Positions 12,501 through 25,054 of a stretch of DNA of 64,000 nt are shown piece after piece. Position 1 is the stretch's first letter; the number at the start of each line of letters is the position of its first letter. The position numbers and the translations under genes were made by a program. Below the pieces are notes generated by a model. It searched no databases and was not told where the DNA came from. It was given only the letters and a program-made list of their open reading frames with translations. The stretch is from Ficedula albicollis (taxonomy: Eukaryota; Chordata; Aves; Passeriformes; Muscicapidae): NCBI RefSeq assembly GCF_000247815.1, contig NC_021684.1, positions 8,087,654 to 8,151,653 of the forward strand. The letters run 5' to 3'.

Positions 12501-15099
12501 AGTGCTGCTGAATGAACCAGTTTGCACAGCCAGTCCTTGGAGATTTTTGGCTGTGCTCTTGCTCTGGAAGGTGGCATTGCATGGAACTGAGCAACCCAAC
12601 ACTGTAGTGCCAAGGGTATCTGGGAATATCCAGAACCTTGGGAGAACAGGATGTGCAAAGCATTTAAAAATCTTTTAAGGTTGCAGTTAAACCCAGAAAA
12701 ATACCAAAGTTGTTACTGAAGTCCTATTTAAATTATCTTCTGCACTGTTTTCCATTATGTTTGACAACCTGGTAATAGTTTAGCAGCCTGAGAAAAAAAA
12801 AATTACTTTTCTGCAAGTGGGAGTACTGACAAGATTACAGCAGCTGGGTGTCTATTACCCTAAGCTACATTGTACAGAGCTAGAATGGATCTTCATACAG
12901 AAAGCTAATCAAGGTGGAAGAGAAAAATTGGGTTCATTAAGAATCCCTGTCACTGAAAAGTCAAATCATTTTTCACTCTTTAGCTGAGTACAATTACAGA
13001 GATATTGCTAAAAATTGTTTTTCTGTGACAGAGAGATTTGACAGTGGTTTTTCTTTTTTGGCACTTTGCTTATTGCTCACTCACATTGCACCCATTGCTG
13101 ACTGGAGATTAACACCTGTTCCTGTTTTAAAAGAAAATGATGGATGGTGCCATTACTGGCACAACTCTCTGTGAACAAAATTAACATTGCATGCATTAAC
13201 TTTGTAGTTACAGCAATTACCACAATTATTTTTGAATCAGAGCTTGCACAGACCCTGCACCAAAGCTAAAAAACTGTGAACAACCACCCTCCCATTTTCT
13301 TGGACAGAGTTGGAGGCAAAAATGCAAACTTGCTCCATGCCTCTCCTGAGCCAAGGGAAATCTATAAAGTACCCCTGCCTCCTTTTGCCCTCTCAGCTAG
13401 TGAATTTCATAACACTCCTCTCAAATACATATAAGGTTCTCACATTTCATTTTATAGCTACATTTGACTCAAATATGAAATGGATATTTATAAAGCCAAA
13501 TCTCCAGTGCTTATCTGGATTTTTGAAACCTGACCCATGCGGCTAAATTCGTGGGCACAGTTGTACTTTGGCTTTAAACACATGTGTCAGTGGTAGCACT
13601 CAATATAATTCACCTCACCTGGTGCTGGCTGTCGGAGGTTTGAGCTCCAGCTAAGCTGCTCATCAAGGCTCCCTCCAGAGCCATTGGGGATCAAGACATG
13701 TCACCCCAGCAAAGACAGACTGCTGGCATTCTTGGGATCAGTTGCCATTCAGAAGTACCTATTTCTCTCCTGGACTATAGAGGGAGCCAAGACAATTGGC
13801 TTGGACCAGGAGCCCGGCTGTTACTCAGGACTGAATTCACAGCCATCTGATGAGAAGGAAAATCGCCATCCCCAGACAGTCACTTGCTGCCTTTGAGCTG
13901 GACCAGCCAGGCAAGGAGCTGTCTGTCCCACAGCAGCATGTTCTCTAGCCAGGTAGAGAAGTCCCTGAAAGTATCTTTTCTTTTTCTCTAGTTAGTAGGC
14001 TGGGCTCCCTAAAGTGACATGTACAAAACTCTTAACCCATGCTTACTGAGATATGATACTTAGAAACGTAGTTCTAAAGAGATCTAATAAACTTTTAGAT
14101 CATTAAATCTGTGGCTAATAAAAACATAATAATAAATGACAATTCTCATTTCTGCAGCTAAGTATGAAACTCAACGTCCTTTGTTTTGTGGTGAGATCAG
14201 AAAAAGTATCTTTGAGATTTAATCTGATATAAAATGTTCTCTAAAACACTTTGCATAAAAACTGTTCTCACAAATATATATATTTTCCAGAAAGTAAAAA
14301 ACAAAAATATTTCCATATCACATTTCAACTAATTATCCCCATTCATACAAACCAACCCTTATATCTTCCTGTTGACAGCACGGTGTTTTCTTTTCTTTTC
14401 TTCTCTTCTCTTTTTTTTCTAGTACATTTGTAGCATGTGGATCAAAGGTTTGTGGATTCTTGTCTTTTCTTGAACCCACAAGCAAAGTAGCAACACAGCC
14501 AAGTTTTAAAAGTTTGCAAATCATTAAGAAACAAAACAGACAAAACACATGGTGTTCCCAAGAGACTCGAGACATGAAAGCATCTGTGTTGTGATGAACG
14601 TACACAAAATCTGTTGGGACTAGACTTAGTTGTTTAGCAGGGCTTGGAATGCACTGTGATTCAGTTCTCCTGTTGCAACTTTCAGGAATCAGTCTATATA
14701 TTTTGCCACAAATCCTCCAAATGCTGTCTCTGCAGTGGAATTGAACCTGTCCATTACTCTGGACTGAAACTCACATTTTTGGACACTCTGATCTCCATCC
14801 AGATTTTAAATATATATCTCATAATATGCGTTCTGCTTAAAGCTCTGCAGAATTTTCCTAGGTTTGGGGTTATTGAAGTCAGGGGGGCTTTGCCACATCT
14901 TTCAGGGTTTCCTGGTGCTGTTTCCTCGCCGCTGACAGTGTTGCTGCTCTCCTTTCCTGTGTCTCATCCTGGCTGCCCACAGGAGCAGGGTCAGGCAGGA
15001 GCTGAACGTGCTGCTTCATGCTGGTATTGCCCTCTGCCCAAAACCTGCTTCTCTCAGTGCCAGGCCTTTAATCAGGCTACACAGAGGGACTAAGCCAAA
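9501..15099. other. non-coding DNA, nothing specific seen
   Basis: AT-rich, CpG-poor sequence with chance frames. It includes a 14-base A run near 10431-10444 and a pyrimidine-rich (CTTTT/CTCTT) tract at 14390-14420. A plus-strand open frame of 149 codons at 14644-15093 has no recognisable domain and is not supported as coding. No complete mobile element or RNA gene was seen. Confidence 0.45.
9841..9857 (+). promoter_or_regulatory. bZIP-like palindromic motif
   Basis: TGATGTCATCA is a near-perfect palindrome resembling an ATF/AP-1 site. It overlaps ATGCAAT, which resembles a C/EBP-ATF half site. A motif of this size can occur by chance, and no promoter or conserved block is visible around it. 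Confidence 0.15.
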
Positions 15100-15328
15100 T
15101 GTCTTGTGCAAGTCTTACACCTGTGTAGTTGTTCATCAAAATGTCTGGCAAGACTAACTTTTCTGTATAGCCATCCAGACTGGCACCACTTATACTGCCA
15201 TCCTTTAATTTTATACTAATTGAAGCCCTTATCAGCTTTTCTATTATTTTGCTTAGGACTGATGCCAGAATAACTGACCTGTAATTACTGTGATCCTTCT
15301 GCTTCCTCACTTTGACTTCTGGCAGCAT
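15100..15328 (-). mobile_element. decayed CR1-like LINE, reverse transcriptase fragment
   Basis: Read on the minus strand, this encodes an 83-codon open piece containing KDHSNYRSVILASVLSKIIE and, further on, SGASLDGYTEKLVLPDILM. The NYR-x-V-x-L-x-SV-x-K-x-x-E arrangement, followed by a G(F/Y)-x-x-x-x-x-C/L-x-x-(N/D)-(L/I) block, matches the N-terminal palm/fingers part of CR1/L3-type non-LTR reverse transcriptases (the family's DPGNYRPVSLTSV region). The catalytic FADD box is not present and the frame ends soon after. It is a 5'- and 3'-truncated relic, not an active gene. It may belong to an older amniote CR1 lineage, given its divergence. Confidence 0.65.
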
Positions 15329-18178
15329 TGCATACTTCTACTGTTCCCTAAAAACCTTTGGATTTATAGTGCATGGACACTTTGATATAAAAATATTCAT
15401 CTGTAATAGAAGGATTTTAACTGACTTCTCAGACAATGTGATGCAAAGCAGTTTATTATGTTTGGGCCATTGATTTTATCATCTTCTTTTTTGTCTTCAA
15501 ATAATAAACAGTAGAACAGGAAAGTGTATGTGTATCTGTGTCTATTGCAATATATATTTTTCTGTCTTATCTATAGTATTAATAACACCGTTGTTTTAAA
15601 CAATTCTTGCAATCTGTTCATACCATCTTGATGAATTAAAAGGGAGACAATATACTCCTGAAGAAACTTCCTATTTTTCTTAGCAACATATATTTCCCTA
15701 GATTTCTTTGTCATATCTCTATTTCTTTCATTGCTAATTTATAGTACCACTGTTTAATTTGATAAACATATATGTGTGGTGTTTTCTGCCAAAAAAAAGG
15801 GAGACATAATCACAAACATTGCTCATATGTAATCAAAGGATCAGAAAAGATGTTCTGACTGAATTTAATCCATTCTGTGCTGAATGGTGTTATTTTACAG
15901 CCCAGAGCATTTATTCTAGTGTGTTCCAGTAAAGACATAATAAGAATAATAAAATTATACCCTCCACTGAAACTCTTCTTTTTTCCCCTTTTCTTTTCCA
16001 TTGTCCTTTTTTGTCCTGTGTTTAAACATGAGTTGTTTAGCAATTCTACTTGTTCTTCTAAACTCATTCACTTTTCCTTCAAATGCTCAGTATACATCTT
16101 GTCACTGCACCAATGCACTCCAACAGAGCAGCTTGAATCTTCCCAGTGACATCCTGACAGCTAAAACCTGCATTCTCAATTTATGGGGGTTTGGATCTCT
16201 CCTGTTTACTGCAGTTTCACAAGAGAATTGTATTTTATAAACACCTGGTAATTTAATTAAAGTAAGGAGCTGGACTTTTAACAAGAGAGTGGTTTTTTTA
16301 AGGTTTGGCATTCAGAAATAAAACAGATGTTTATTGTGCTTTTTAAGTGTCCAGAAGATCTTGTCAAAGTTATCTAGCTTGTGCAGTTATTTTTATGTTA
16401 TATCTAAGTGTATATTCTTTATTTTCATGTGTTAATACATGTATACTATGTCATAAATGAGTTTTGTTTTCTTATTATGGAGCAGTACTTTTGGTAATTG
16501 CCCAAAGCTCTGCATATAAATGAGCTCTACAAAAGTGTTTGGATTAAAGATGTCTGTCTGCAGCTTCATTAAACAAACTGTTAATTAATCTCAAATATTA
16601 TCTAGGATGCCAAAGGCTTTTCCTTTGCAGACAATGAGGGTTTATCTGTGGAATCTCCAGCCACTGGGGCTTTCTCCCCTCCTGTACATGCCAAGCCCAT
16701 GGAGATTTTTGCCCATACAGAGCACTGGCCATAGTGGTGCAAGTGCAGCCAAGCACTTGAGCTTTCCCCTGCAGCTTTGAGCTGCCAGATCTTGTTCCCC
16801 TCCTGTCCTGCATTGGGGAATGCAGATCTCACCTTTAAATTTGCATCAAGAAAAACAAGATCAGCTTGTCTCCTAGGACATCAGGCTTTTTCAAGCATTA
16901 TTCTTAAAAGAGAACATTTGTTAAGAAAGGAAAACTCCAGGAATAGTAGCCATTCACACAAAATTTTTCCCACTAGATCCTGCAGCATTCAGTTCCTGAT
17001 CTCTTGGCTCAACTCTTTCTACTGAATAAGGATGAAAAAAACCAAGAGGGATCAGTCCTTAAAACCTCTCAGGAGACAAAGTTTAGGGCTAGACTAACCA
17101 TCTAGTGGGCTAGTCTCACTCTTAATCAGATCCTGACCCTGGTTTTGCAAGACTGTTTAGTTCAGTAATGCTCTAAGCAAGGAAATTACATCCTGAATTT
17201 GACCTATTTTTCTTTATTACGTCATCTGTGCTCTCTTTAATCTGTTTTGTCTCAGAGTATGTCTTCTCCTTTTGCACCAGCTAGTGAGTTCCATCTACAG
17301 CTTTACTTCAGCTTTTGTTTGCCTCTGATCTTTTTCTCATTCTTCTAATGAGTATACCAAAAGGTGGTAAAAAAGTAATTTTTCTAGAATAAGCATGAAT
17401 AACATAAGGAGGAATATAATAGCTCTTTGTGTCTCCTCTGATTACAAAAGCAAACAAATAGAAAAAGTTATGGAGCAGTTGCTCCATAAAAGGGCAATTA
17501 CAAGTGAGCCTAAATTTAGAATTGAAAGTTTGAGCCAAAACCCTCTGAGGACCATGAGAGTCTTTCCACCCACTTCAAAATGATGTGGAGCACACCTCAT
17601 CCTACCTCACTACTTAGCACAGCTAAGGTAAGAACTGTGTTAACAGCCCAGGGAAACATTCTTGAAGGTTAAATCCACCTCTTTTTCAAAGGGAAAGTTT
17701 GACAAATTGTGCCAGACTCTGGACCTTAATTAAAACACTGGAACATTTCAAAGTGACAACTATGTTAAGACCTTTTCCTTCCATATTCCTTCTTGGGTGG
17801 ATCAAGTAAAGGAAAGGAAAAAAAAGACTGACCCTGCTGGAAGTTTTTCTTTCATTCGGATGCCTACCCACACCCCAGTCACAAAGAGGAAAAAGAATTG
17901 CTCTGACCTCCTCAGCATCTTGTGCAGAACTAAAGGTATTTATACATGTTGCCCTGTTATTACACAAAGAAATTGTCTGCGGTCTTTAAAAAATATTATT
18001 GCCAGTTGTACTGTTCCTGTGATGATCTCGTGTATCAGAACTATGTTTAGAAGAACCTTCTGCTCCATATAAATGCAAAATGAATCTGTAATTACAGTTT
18101 AAATCTAATTTAGTGAAAAATTGATTACTCTGATCCACTATAAAGATTTCAGGTCTACTCATGCTCTCCTTTTGACAG
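15329..18178. other. non-coding DNA, nothing specific seen
   Basis: Very AT-rich sequence between 15350 and 16600, then average composition. There are only chance frames and no recognised repeats. A short AT-dominated stretch at 16330-16600 has a non-repetitive texture that could be conserved non-coding DNA, but this cannot be judged without an alignment. Confidence 0.45.
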
Positions 18179-18271
18179 GACCAGCCTCACAAATTCTGCA
18201 GCACTGGCAAGGTGGAGGTGACTGTTCCTCTGGTGTCATTGGGTACTTTCTTCAGCTTTTTCCTCTTTCAG

Positions 18272-18339
18272 TATTCCATGCCATTCCGTGTGTTCTTGGA
18301 CTTTGTTGTGAGACACGAATCTTGCAGATAGCAATGCAT
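18272..18339 (+). other. exon-like block with splice signals
   Basis: A pyrimidine-rich stretch ending CCTCTTTCAG precedes this block, and GTGAGT follows it, so both splice signals are good. One reading frame is open across the 68 bases. The 3' part of the block, including the donor, is repeated in the next two tandem units. Transcription is not demonstrated, and the peptide is not recognised. It lies on the same strand as the exon-like blocks at 20947, 22787 and 23081 and could belong to the same transcript. Confidence 0.2.
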
Positions 18340-18537
18340 GTGAGTGGAGATTTTTAAACATTAACTGTGTTCTTGGACTTTGTTGTGAGACATGAATCTT
18401 GCAGATAGCAATGCATGTAAGTGGAGATTTTTAAACATTAAAAAAAAAAAGGTGTGTTCTTGGACTTTGTTGTGAGACACGAATCTTGCAGATAGCAATG
18501 CATGTGAGTGGAGATTTTTAAACATTAAAAAAAAAAA
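18290..18537. repeat. three-copy tandem repeat, ~77-87 bp unit
   Basis: Three consecutive units (18290-18366, 18367-18453, 18454-18537) begin GTGTTCTTGGACTTTG and end in GGAGATTTTTAAACATTA. They differ by one or two substitutions and by poly-A runs of about 11-12 bases that follow units two and three but not unit one. Each unit contains a splice-donor-like GTGAGT or GTAAGT. This is either a real minisatellite or an assembly collapse/expansion, and it sits immediately before the 1036 bp duplication. Confidence 0.9.
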
Positions 18538-19573
18538 GAGCTTGTATATAGACATGTATTTAACTGTATCTATATTTAGAAGTATTTTCTAGCATTGAGC
18601 TAGATTATCAGGTATTTCTCTCTTAGATTCTCTTTATCCCATGTGGAGATTCATTATTTTCCTGAATCAGGAAACCAAAAGAAAAATCAAGACTAAACTT
18701 TTTTCTCATCTCACTTTATAGCATCATCTGATAAAATGAAAATTTCTACTCCATATAAACTGTGGTGAGAAGTGAGAATCTTTGCCACAATCCCTAGAGT
18801 GCCTGTTAAATACTTAACAGAAGGCTTGTTTTGACAAAAGGATATCACCCCTAATTGCCAAATCCATTCCAAAGAAAGGTGGGAGAAGATGGGTGGGTAC
18901 TGGTTTTTGTCAGCAGTCAGGACTTTGGGAACTTCATTGTGAACCATCAAATCTAATTTTGAACTTTTTGTCTTATCAGTCACAGTTTCATGGATTTCAT
19001 TATTTGCGTGGGTTGTTTTTCTTTTCGACACTTTAGGCATAATGTTTGGCTTGTGGTGAAGCTGGATGTGACAGGAGAGTGTTTGGGAAGAGAAGGCTGA
19101 GCTGATGCCCCGGTGTGTGCAGAGCTGGACCAGCCCAGGCTGGGCAGCAGTGACAGAAAGGTCCAGACCCAACAGCCCAGGTACAACAAGGGCTCTTGGA
19201 GTTTTTGGAGTAACGTGTCAGGAGTGATGTTTCTTCACCCTCTTGCACTGCCCACAAGGCACCATCTTCTGTTCTCTTTGTCTCAACTCCTTTACACTTT
19301 GGAATTCCTTTGAGACTTGTGCCCCACACTCTTCTTTCTTCAGCACTATGTTGCATAGAGGTATTGTCTTCCTGTCTCTAAGGTCTTTGCACTTTTAACT
19401 GGAATTAGTGACATTTGGGCCAGACAGCCAAGAGAAAACTGGATCCTTCCAGCTTAGGGACCAACTTTGCTGGCATTGTAGAACAACCAGCCGTGGGGAT
19501 TGTTGAAATAAAGGGAGGCCACACACCCGTCTCTGCCTGGATATTTTAAAGCCTTTATTTTCAAACAACTCTG
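18538..19573. repeat. 1036 bp tandem duplication, copy 1
   Basis: This copy is essentially identical to 19574-20609. Reading through both, I see one clear difference: T at about 19023 versus A at the matching position near 20059. Nothing known is encoded. The minus strand carries a 153-codon open frame (18711-19172) which I do not recognise. Near-identity of two adjacent copies means either a very recent duplication or two alleles placed in tandem by the assembler. Confidence 0.92.
18711..19172 (-). other. unrecognised open frame inside duplication copy 1
   Basis: A minus-strand ATG-to-stop frame of 153 codons. Its second half (from the MPKVSKRKTTHANNEIHE region, about residue 45 on) has mixed, protein-like composition, and no transmembrane segment or known motif is visible. 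In the second copy, the matching AGA codon near 20059 is TGA, so the frame is cut there and only a 90-codon downstream part (19747-20019) remains. I cannot name a family. It could be a decayed exon or retrocopy, or a chance frame in AT-balanced DNA. Confidence 0.2.
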
Positions 19574-20609
19574 GAGCTTGTATATAGACATGTATTTAAC
19601 TGTATCTATATTTAGAAGTATTTTCTAGCATTGAGCTAGATTATCAGGTATTTCTCTCTTAGATTCTCTTTATCCCATGTGGAGATTCATTATTTTCCTG
19701 AATCAGGAAACCAAAAGAAAAATCAAGACTAAACTTTTTTCTCATCTCACTTTATAGCATCATCTGATAAAATGAAAATTTCTACTCCATATAAACTGTG
19801 GTGAGAAGTGAGAATCTTTGCCACAATCCCTAGAGTGCCTGTTAAATACTTAACAGAAGGCTTGTTTTGACAAAAGGATATCACCCCTAATTGCCAAATC
19901 CATTCCAAAGAAAGGTGGGAGAAGATGGGTGGGTACTGGTTTTTGTCAGCAGTCAGGACTTTGGGAACTTCATTGTGAACCATCAAATCTAATTTTGAAC
20001 TTTTTGTCTTATCAGTCACAGTTTCATGGATTTCATTATTTGCGTGGGTTGTTTTTCATTTCGACACTTTAGGCATAATGTTTGGCTTGTGGTGAAGCTG
20101 GATGTGACAGGAGAGTGTTTGGGAAGAGAAGGCTGAGCTGATGCCCCGGTGTGTGCAGAGCTGGACCAGCCCAGGCTGGGCAGCAGTGACAGAAAGGTCC
20201 AGACCCAACAGCCCAGGTACAACAAGGGCTCTTGGAGTTTTTGGAGTAACGTGTCAGGAGTGATGTTTCTTCACCCTCTTGCACTGCCCACAAGGCACCA
20301 TCTTCTGTTCTCTTTGTCTCAACTCCTTTACACTTTGGAATTCCTTTGAGACTTGTGCCCCACACTCTTCTTTCTTCAGCACTATGTTGCATAGAGGTAT
20401 TGTCTTCCTGTCTCTAAGGTCTTTGCACTTTTAACTGGAATTAGTGACATTTGGGCCAGACAGCCAAGAGAAAACTGGATCCTTCCAGCTTAGGGACCAA
20501 CTTTGCTGGCATTGTAGAACAACCAGCCGTGGGGATTGTTGAAATAAAGGGAGGCCACACACCCGTCTCTGCCTGGATATTTTAAAGCCTTTATTTTCAA
20601 ACAACTCTG
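19574..20609. repeat. 1036 bp tandem duplication, copy 2
   Basis: This is the second copy of 18538-19573, joined directly at CAACTCTG/GAGCTTG with no spacer. It carries the single-base change that makes a stop codon in the minus-strand frame open in copy 1. Unique sequence starts right after 20609 with a run of Ts. Confidence 0.92.
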
Positions 20610-20946
20610 TTTTTTGGAGAAAAGGAAAAACCACAGGATACACTTAGGAGGGAAATAATTTCTAAAGCTGTGCCAGATCCCCAGCTCTTTCCTCTGGCCC
20701 AGCACTGAGAAGCAATCTTTAGGCTGCCTGCAGAGGACATCTGGTGATCCTGTGGTGTAGGGGAGTCATCCTGCTGCTTTAGCCACTTCAGGACATCTGC
20801 TCTTTTGAGCTTTTGGAGAGTGATGGGACACAGCCAGAATTTGCAGTATTTTGAAATGGATCTTTCAGCAGAATAGTCCCTGGAGAATTTTATTCCTGTG
20901 TTGTAATTTCAGGTTGGTCTCTCTTTGCTATTTTCAAATCAGTCAG

Positions 20947-21030
20947 AAAGAACCCAGTGTGCCTCCAGCTGAGAACTCAGAGAGGAGTTTTCAAGCATCT
21001 TTTACCACCTCTGTGGACTCTGCCCAAAAA
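20947..21030 (+). other. candidate exon A of an unrecognised transcript
   Basis: An 84-base block sits between a pyrimidine-containing acceptor (…TTTTCAAATCAGTCAG) and a strong donor (GTAAGTTTTC). Two of the three frames are open. One gives a Ser/Glu-rich peptide beginning KEPSVPPAENSERSF. The other ends with two bases (AA), which joins in phase to the block at 22787. I do not recognise either peptide. An alternative AG four bases upstream would start the block at 20943. It could be a coding exon, an exon of a long non-coding RNA, or a chance combination of splice signals. Confidence 0.3.
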
Positions 21031-22786
21031 GTAAGTTTTCAGACAGGAGAGACCTCTTCTGAACACTGAATCATTTTTTTTTCCAAGAAGTGTCTTAGCC
21101 AATAATAAGGACAAGAATTGTGTAGCTTTGTAGTCAGCAGAAATCCAGAGCTATGGATCATCCTGAGCCATTGAGAGCACAAGGCAGCTGGTACAGCTCT
21201 GAACTTCCCTGGCCAAGGACTCAATGTGAGATGATTGCAAGCACCTGATGTGCTGGTGATGTTTCTGTCAGAAATGCCAAAGCTCCAGCCATCAGCACTG
21301 CCCCCATGGACTCTTTTGCCTCCCTCTGCTCCACTATTCTTGGACTCAAAGCATCAAGGACTTGGATGGAGTTATGCTTTATTTGCTACAAAACACGGAC
21401 ATAGACTTGGTCGTACTGTTCCTACTTGAACAAAAAAGCAGAGTAAATCATCACAACTCCATTGTGATGGAATCAGAAAGAGGTAAATCTATCTGAAAAG
21501 TGGGTGGATCATGAATTAGTCATTTTCTCCCATTCTCTGCTGCCCTCTCTTTTGGTACAGATGGCCCAACTTTTACCAAGAAAGCAGGATAATAAAAAGA
21601 TAAGATAAACTCATTTGTTGTGTTGTCAAGGGGGATGATACAGAACTTTCCACCCACTCCCATGCTATGCATAGCAGATGGAGAATTAGACAATTTATTT
21701 TGTCACATTTCTAACAAATTATTCCATTTTGTAATTCTCGTAAGTGCTTAAAACATAATGTGTCAATCAGGATTGATTCTCCCCAAAAGTCTGATGGTTT
21801 TGACTTCTAGAGAAGTTAGCACTCTTGGAGAACACACTGTAAGTTCTGTATGGATGAGATGGACTGGGACCTATGGAATGGCATCATCTCTCTTGGCTCC
21901 AAACTGAGTTGGTGTGTACCAAAAAATTTAAGCTATTTCTATATTTATAATGTAGAACGCCAGTGAGGGAGTTCTAGGAGAATTGTTAGGAGGATTGTGT
22001 CTGACTTGTATGATATTCATGTAACCCTGCCCTAAACAGATAAAAATTAATTGCCCTTTTTTTAATGTATTTTGGTTATAATGCAAAAGACTATATTTTT
22101 CCAAATAGGTATTAGGATGTTTTTTGTGTGTCCATAAAAGTATGACATTAAAATTAAAAGGAACAACAGTTGGTGTAAATGTGAATTCCTCCTCAAGCAT
22201 CTTAAGCACAGAGAAGTAAACTGGGCTGTGGAAAAATGACCACTGCCTTCAGAAAAGATTTGTGTTGTTTATGCAGTCACCGAATTTGGTGCAGAATCAT
22301 TTAATCCAGTAGATCTGATCTCCTGAAATCTTCTTTAAATTTAAGCCTCTTCTGCAGGTCTTCTAGGGACAGATACATTTCTAGAGACGTTTAGAGTTGT
22401 AGTCACCTTTTAAGACTGCTGGCACCAGTGATATGGGTAATTCACAAGTTCCACCTTGCAGACGTGTTGAGGCAAATGAGATGTTGCAAACGGGTAACTG
22501 GTTACTGTGTACATGCAAATCCAGCAGCAAATAATCATACTTCATGCCCAGTGCAAGATGCCTTTTTGCTGTTAAAATAGAGAGGCAGGATTTTATGATT
22601 TCCATGGCCACTAAGAGGTACGAGGGTAATTGGTGGATTTCAGTATTTTTGTCATGATGGAGAAGATCACATATTTTCCTTTCCACAAGACTGAAATTTT
22701 TGAAATACATAAATATAAGAAGTGCTTAGAATTTTAAATAGAAATGCATCTTTTCATGAAGTTTCTCCTCTGCTTTTATTCTTCAG

Positions 22787-22933
22787 AATCCAAGATCCCT
22801 TTCCTGAATTGACTAACAAATGCAGCAGGAGTTTTGGAAGCACTTCTTGTGCAAATCTCAACCACAAAAGAGAAGCAGTCCTTCTCAGGGTCCTGAACTG
22901 CCTCAAGGAAAATGACACCATCAACATTTACAG
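22787..22933 (+). other. candidate exon B of an unrecognised transcript
   Basis: This 147-base block follows a good pyrimidine tract and acceptor (CTGCTTTTATTCTTCAG) and is followed by a GTGAGG donor. One frame is open throughout and encodes 48 whole codons, with a Cys/Ser/Asn-rich first half and an LNHKREAVLLRVLNCLKEN segment that looks like an amphipathic helix. It begins with one base and ends with two (phase 2 at both ends), so it joins in frame to candidate exon A upstream and to the block at 23081 downstream. No family is recognised. Of all blocks in the window, this one looks most like a genuine exon. Confidence 0.4.
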
Positions 22934-23080
22934 GTGAGGTGATGCAGAATTTTTTGTATGGGGAATCTCTGCATTATTAAAGATCCCTTTGTGTCTGCAG
23001 TGCCTGTGAAGGGAGACAAGATGCTGGTTGTTGTTCTTTGTCTACTGCTCCTTAGTTCATTACCATTTTCTGCTTCACAG

Positions 23081-23219
23081 CATTAACCACTGCATGGAGC
23101 AGCTCTCCCTGTGCTTCAGACATCACAGAAAGCCACCCATGCTTCTGAGAGATGCTCCTGGCTTTCATGGCAGTGCAGGGCAGCAAATGGGACAAAAGAC
23201 TTCAAAGCAGGCAAATTAA
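23081..23219 (+). other. candidate terminal exon C with in-frame stop
   Basis: The acceptor ATTACCATTTTCTGCTTCACAG lies directly upstream. Joined to exon B (…TAC AG + C), the frame continues Ser-INHCMEQLSLCFRHHRKPP and ends at a TAA at 23217-23219 after about 45 codons. The intron would be 147 bases, short but within range for birds. An earlier AG at 22999-23000 is also a usable acceptor and gives a shorter in-frame end. No poly-A signal was pinned down before the poly-G tract at 23611. Inference only. Confidence 0.3.
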
Positions 23220-23590
23220 GAATGATCTCTGAGATAAACATGTGTTATTCAGTAATGTCTGAAGTCCATACCTCTTGCTTTGTGTCGCCCAGAGCCTGTT
23301 CTTTGTCTGCTGTCAGGTTTTCAGTGTACCACTGGGGGTGACTGACTTCTCCATTCATTTCCAGGCATAACTATTTTCTCACTATTCAGTCAAGCTTTGT
23401 GACATTTGCATGAATTCCACCAGGTCTGAAGAAGAGAAAGATGTTGCACATCTCCAGCAGGACAACCCAAATCACTATTCTAGTATTTCTGCCACACTCT
23501 TCTGTCCCTGTCCAAAGTAATAAAAAAACTTTACCTTTTGCACCTTTATATAACCTCAGTGATACTTTTTTTACCATTTCTGAATTTTTC
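23220..23590. other. non-coding DNA leading into a T-rich run
   Basis: Ordinary sequence that becomes T-rich at its end. The segment TTTTTTTACCATTTCTGAATT (in two parts, 23566-23580 and 23581-23589) is repeated on the far side of the following homopolymers at 24490-24513. Confidence 0.5.
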
Positions 23591-24530
<940 letters not shown>

Positions 24531-24890
24531 GTATTTTATATATATGCACTTCTTTAACAAAAGAGGTGGAAGGAAAAAAATAACTGCATTCAGTCATTCT
24601 CTTGGGTCTGAAGATGAGTAAATTTTGGATTTTACATACCAGTGGCATGAGAAGGGTGCAGGGACCATGAAGATTTCATTTATTGCATATGAAAATATGA
24701 ATGATTGGTATAAAGCATGAGTTTACTGCAATTATCACTTGAGTGGAGCTCACTTTTGACAGGGCTCAGTAAGAGGAGCAGGGGAACCATTGTTTACCCC
24801 TTGGGTTTTTCCCATTCATAGCGGAAAAAGATGAAAATTAGAGCCCTGTCAAACATAGGAGATCCGTCTCATTCAGGGTCTTGAAATATG

Positions 24891-24915
24891 GCTTTGTTCC
24901 ATACTGGAACAAAGC
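24891..24915. other. perfect 10 bp inverted repeat with 5-base loop
   Basis: GCTTTGTTCC and GGAACAAAGC are separated by ATACT. The stem would be ten perfect pairs. It could be a small hairpin or a chance inverted repeat, and no RNA gene features are seen around it. Confidence 0.6.
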
Positions 24916-25054
24916 TCCAAAATTTCCAAATATTCACTGAAGGAAATTGTCAGAGAAAAACAATCTAACCCATGTTCACAGAATTAGTTCACTTTGTCAG
25001 AACTGAAGTGTTCTGTTTTCACTTTGATTGCTTTGTATTTTTTATATAATGCAT

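Noticed and set aside
18179..18219. Extra small exon before the triplicated unit
   Set aside because: The acceptor (CTCCTTTTGACAG) is good, but the only nearby donor (GTGACT) is weak and the open frame runs through it.
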